This document shows, piece after piece, positions 62,855-64,000 of a stretch of 64,000 nt of DNA. The DNA is from Candidatus Allofournierella merdigallinarum (lineage in GTDB: Bacteria > Bacillota > Clostridia > Oscillospirales > Ruminococcaceae): assembly GCA_019117205.1 (NCBI GenBank), contig DXAC01000056.1, forward strand, positions 1-64,000, written 5' to 3'. Within the stretch, counting starts at the first letter, position 1; each line of letters opens with the position of its first letter. The notes below the pieces were generated by a model. It was not told the origin of the DNA. It saw only the letters and a list, made by a program, of their open reading frames with translations, and ran no database searches. The position numbers were made by a program, and so were the translations under genes.

Positions 62855-64000
62855 TTACGCCAACGCTTTGGTCTTTTCCGCCAGCCAGGCCGCCTCGGGG
62901 GCGGTCAGGTGGGGGGTGAGCAGCTCCCGCACCATCTGGTGGTAGCCGTTCAGCCACTCCTTTTCCTCCGCGTCCAGCAGCTCGGGCCGCACGGGGGTCA
63001 GGTCGATGGGGCAGTAGGTGATGGGCTCAAAGCCCAAAAACTGGCCGTACTGGTTCTTCATCCGCTCGCAGCAGAGCAGCTCGTTCTCGATGCGGATGCC
63101 CACTTCGCCCTCCTCGTAGATGCCCGGCTCGTCGGTGATGGTCATGCCCGGCTTGAATACCACCTGGTTGTTGATCCGCAGGTTCTGGGGCCCCTCGTGG
63201 ACGCCCCCCACAAAGCCCACCCCGTGGCCGGTGCCGCAGCGGTAGTCGATGCCGTGGGCCCACACCGGGGCGCGGGCGATCACGTCCAGGTTGCCGCCGG
63301 TGCAGCCGCTCAAAAACTGGAGCTTTGCCAGGTCGATGTGGCTCTTGAGAACATAGGTGTACCAGGTGCGCTCGTTGTCGGTGAGCTCGCCCAGGGCGTA
63401 GGTGCGGGTGATGTCGGTGGTGCCGTCCAGATACTGGCCGCCGCAGTCCACCAGCAAAAAGCCCCTGGGGGCCAGGGTGGAGCAGGCTTCGGGGGTGGCG
63501 TGGTAGTGCATCATGGCGGCGTTGGGGCCCCAGGCGGCGATGGTGTCAAAGCTCACGCCGATGTTCAGCGGCTGGGCCGCCCGCAGGGCCTGGAGCTTTT
63601 CGTCCACGTCCACCTCGGTAACGGCCGCGCCGGCGGCCAGCTGCTCCTCCAGCCAGATCTGAAACTTCACCATGGCCACGCCGTCCTTGACGTGGGCCTT
63701 TTTCAGGTTCTCGATCTCCACCGGGTTCTTCACGCCTTTCAGCGCCTGGATGGGGTCCTCGCCCTCCACCAGGGTGAACACCGGGTTGGCCGCCAGGGCG
63801 GCCCGGATGGCCTCGTTGGTGCCGGCCATGTCCACCAGCACCGTGCGGTCGTGGTGGTAGCCGGTGAGGAAGCCCAGCAGGTGGCCGTAGTCGGTCACCC
63901 GCACCCCCTGGCGCTCCAGGGCGGCAGCCGCCTCGGCGGGCAGGCGGGAGGCGTCGATGAAGAGCACCGCGTCGTCGGGGGTCACAAAGCAGTAGGCCAG
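62855..64000 (-). CDS. pepP: Aminopeptidase P (Xaa-Pro aminopeptidase), 5' end missing
   Basis: 382 codons of an M24 metallopeptidase that removes N-terminal residues before proline. The frame is open to the window edge; a GTG at 63985 is internal, since the preceding codons read LAYCFVTPDDAVLF. Order: end of creatinase-like domain, then the pita-bread catalytic domain with metal ligands in LLVDCGGQYLDGTTDITRTY (two Asp), TGHGVGFVGGVHEGP (His), TDEPGIYEEGEVGIRIENELL (two Glu), then the M24_C tail (FEPITYCPIDLTPVRPELL). The tail marks the long XPNPEP1-like form of about 600 residues, so about 200 residues lie beyond the window. Confidence 0.93.
   Translation of the reverse strand: MAYCFVTPDDAVLFIDASRLPAEAAAALERQGVRVTDYGHLLGFLTGYHHDRTVLVDMAGTNEAIRAALAANPVFTLVEGEDPIQALKGVKNPVEIENLKKAHVKDGVAMVKFQIWLEEQLAAGAAVTEVDVDEKLQALRAAQPLNIGVSFDTIAAWGPNAAMMHYHATPEACSTLAPRGFLLVDCGGQYLDGTTDITRTYALGELTDNERTWYTYVLKSHIDLAKLQFLSGCTGGNLDVIARAPVWAHGIDYRCGTGHGVGFVGGVHEGPQNLRINNQVVFKPGMTITDEPGIYEEGEVGIRIENELLCCERMKNQYGQFLGFEPITYCPIDLTPVRPELLDAEEKEWLNGYHQMVRELLTPHLTAPEAAWLAEKTKALA

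Noticed and set aside
1..64000. tRNA or rRNA genes, insertion sequences, prophage or attachment sites
   Set aside because: None seen; no transposase or integrase motifs in any plausible gene and no tRNA-like cloverleaf in the gaps inspected.

Overview
The window is strongly G+C-rich, with most third codon positions G or C. Its only A+T-rich patches are promoter regions. Strong AGGAGG-type ribosome sites, extended -10 sigma-A promoters, a sortase-type C-terminus (VPATGD), a CotH/VTC/DUF4956 operon and several Clostridia-typical families (TmcAL, YtrA-type GntR with ABC exporter, DUF2500) point to a Gram-positive Clostridium-class gut bacterium, most likely a high-GC member of the Oscillospiraceae/Ruminococcaceae. 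This is inferred from gene content; no 16S gene is present. I see no tRNA, rRNA, CRISPR array, insertion sequence or prophage.

Layout. 0-22 kb is mostly housekeeping: a minus-strand polA-rimI-tsaD-rarA run facing dus, then a yfbR-type nucleotidase, a YfhO-like membrane protein, tex, asnA with a CNNM/CBS transporter, an unusual HPr-like protein, a repeat-rich membrane protein, the tsaE-tsaB-rpiB-upp operon, an AlgI/AlgX-like O-acetylation pair and a RodA/FtsW-type SEDS protein. 22-30 kb holds small membrane and hydrolase genes, a membrane glycosyltransferase and a GT2, the CotH-VTC-DUF4956 operon and a wall-anchored protein.

30-52 kb is a surface-polysaccharide locus, almost all on the minus strand. 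One block (51.9 to 43.3 kb, from a near-consensus promoter) encodes seven glycosyltransferases, several joined by 4-nt stop/start overlaps and one a GT2-GT4 fusion. An eighth GT2 (43.2-42.1 kb) has its own promoter. The second block (42.1 to 30.3 kb) encodes a Wzm/Wzt-type ABC exporter whose ATPase carries a C-terminal carbohydrate-binding-like domain, a GT52/sialyltransferase-like transferase, a divergent CMP-Kdo synthetase (KdsB-like), a DRE-TIM (HMGL-type) aldolase fused to a DUF115/GT42-like domain, a KdsC-type phosphatase, then membrane sugar enzymes (DUF2142, GT2-GtrA, GT4, GT2, DUF2304). My leading hypothesis is that the middle genes make, activate with CMP and transfer an unusual ulosonic-type acid sugar, with the aldolase in place of KdsA/NeuB, possibly as the chain-end signal read by the exporter.

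52-64 kb returns to general functions: a DUF4422 transferase, a self-regulated YtrA-type GntR/ABC operon ending in a DUF1835/DUF3658 gene, ackA and tmcAL firing from overlapping divergent promoters, GTP-dependent PEP carboxykinase, DUF1275 and DedA membrane proteins, and the 3' part of an aminopeptidase P gene that runs off the right edge.
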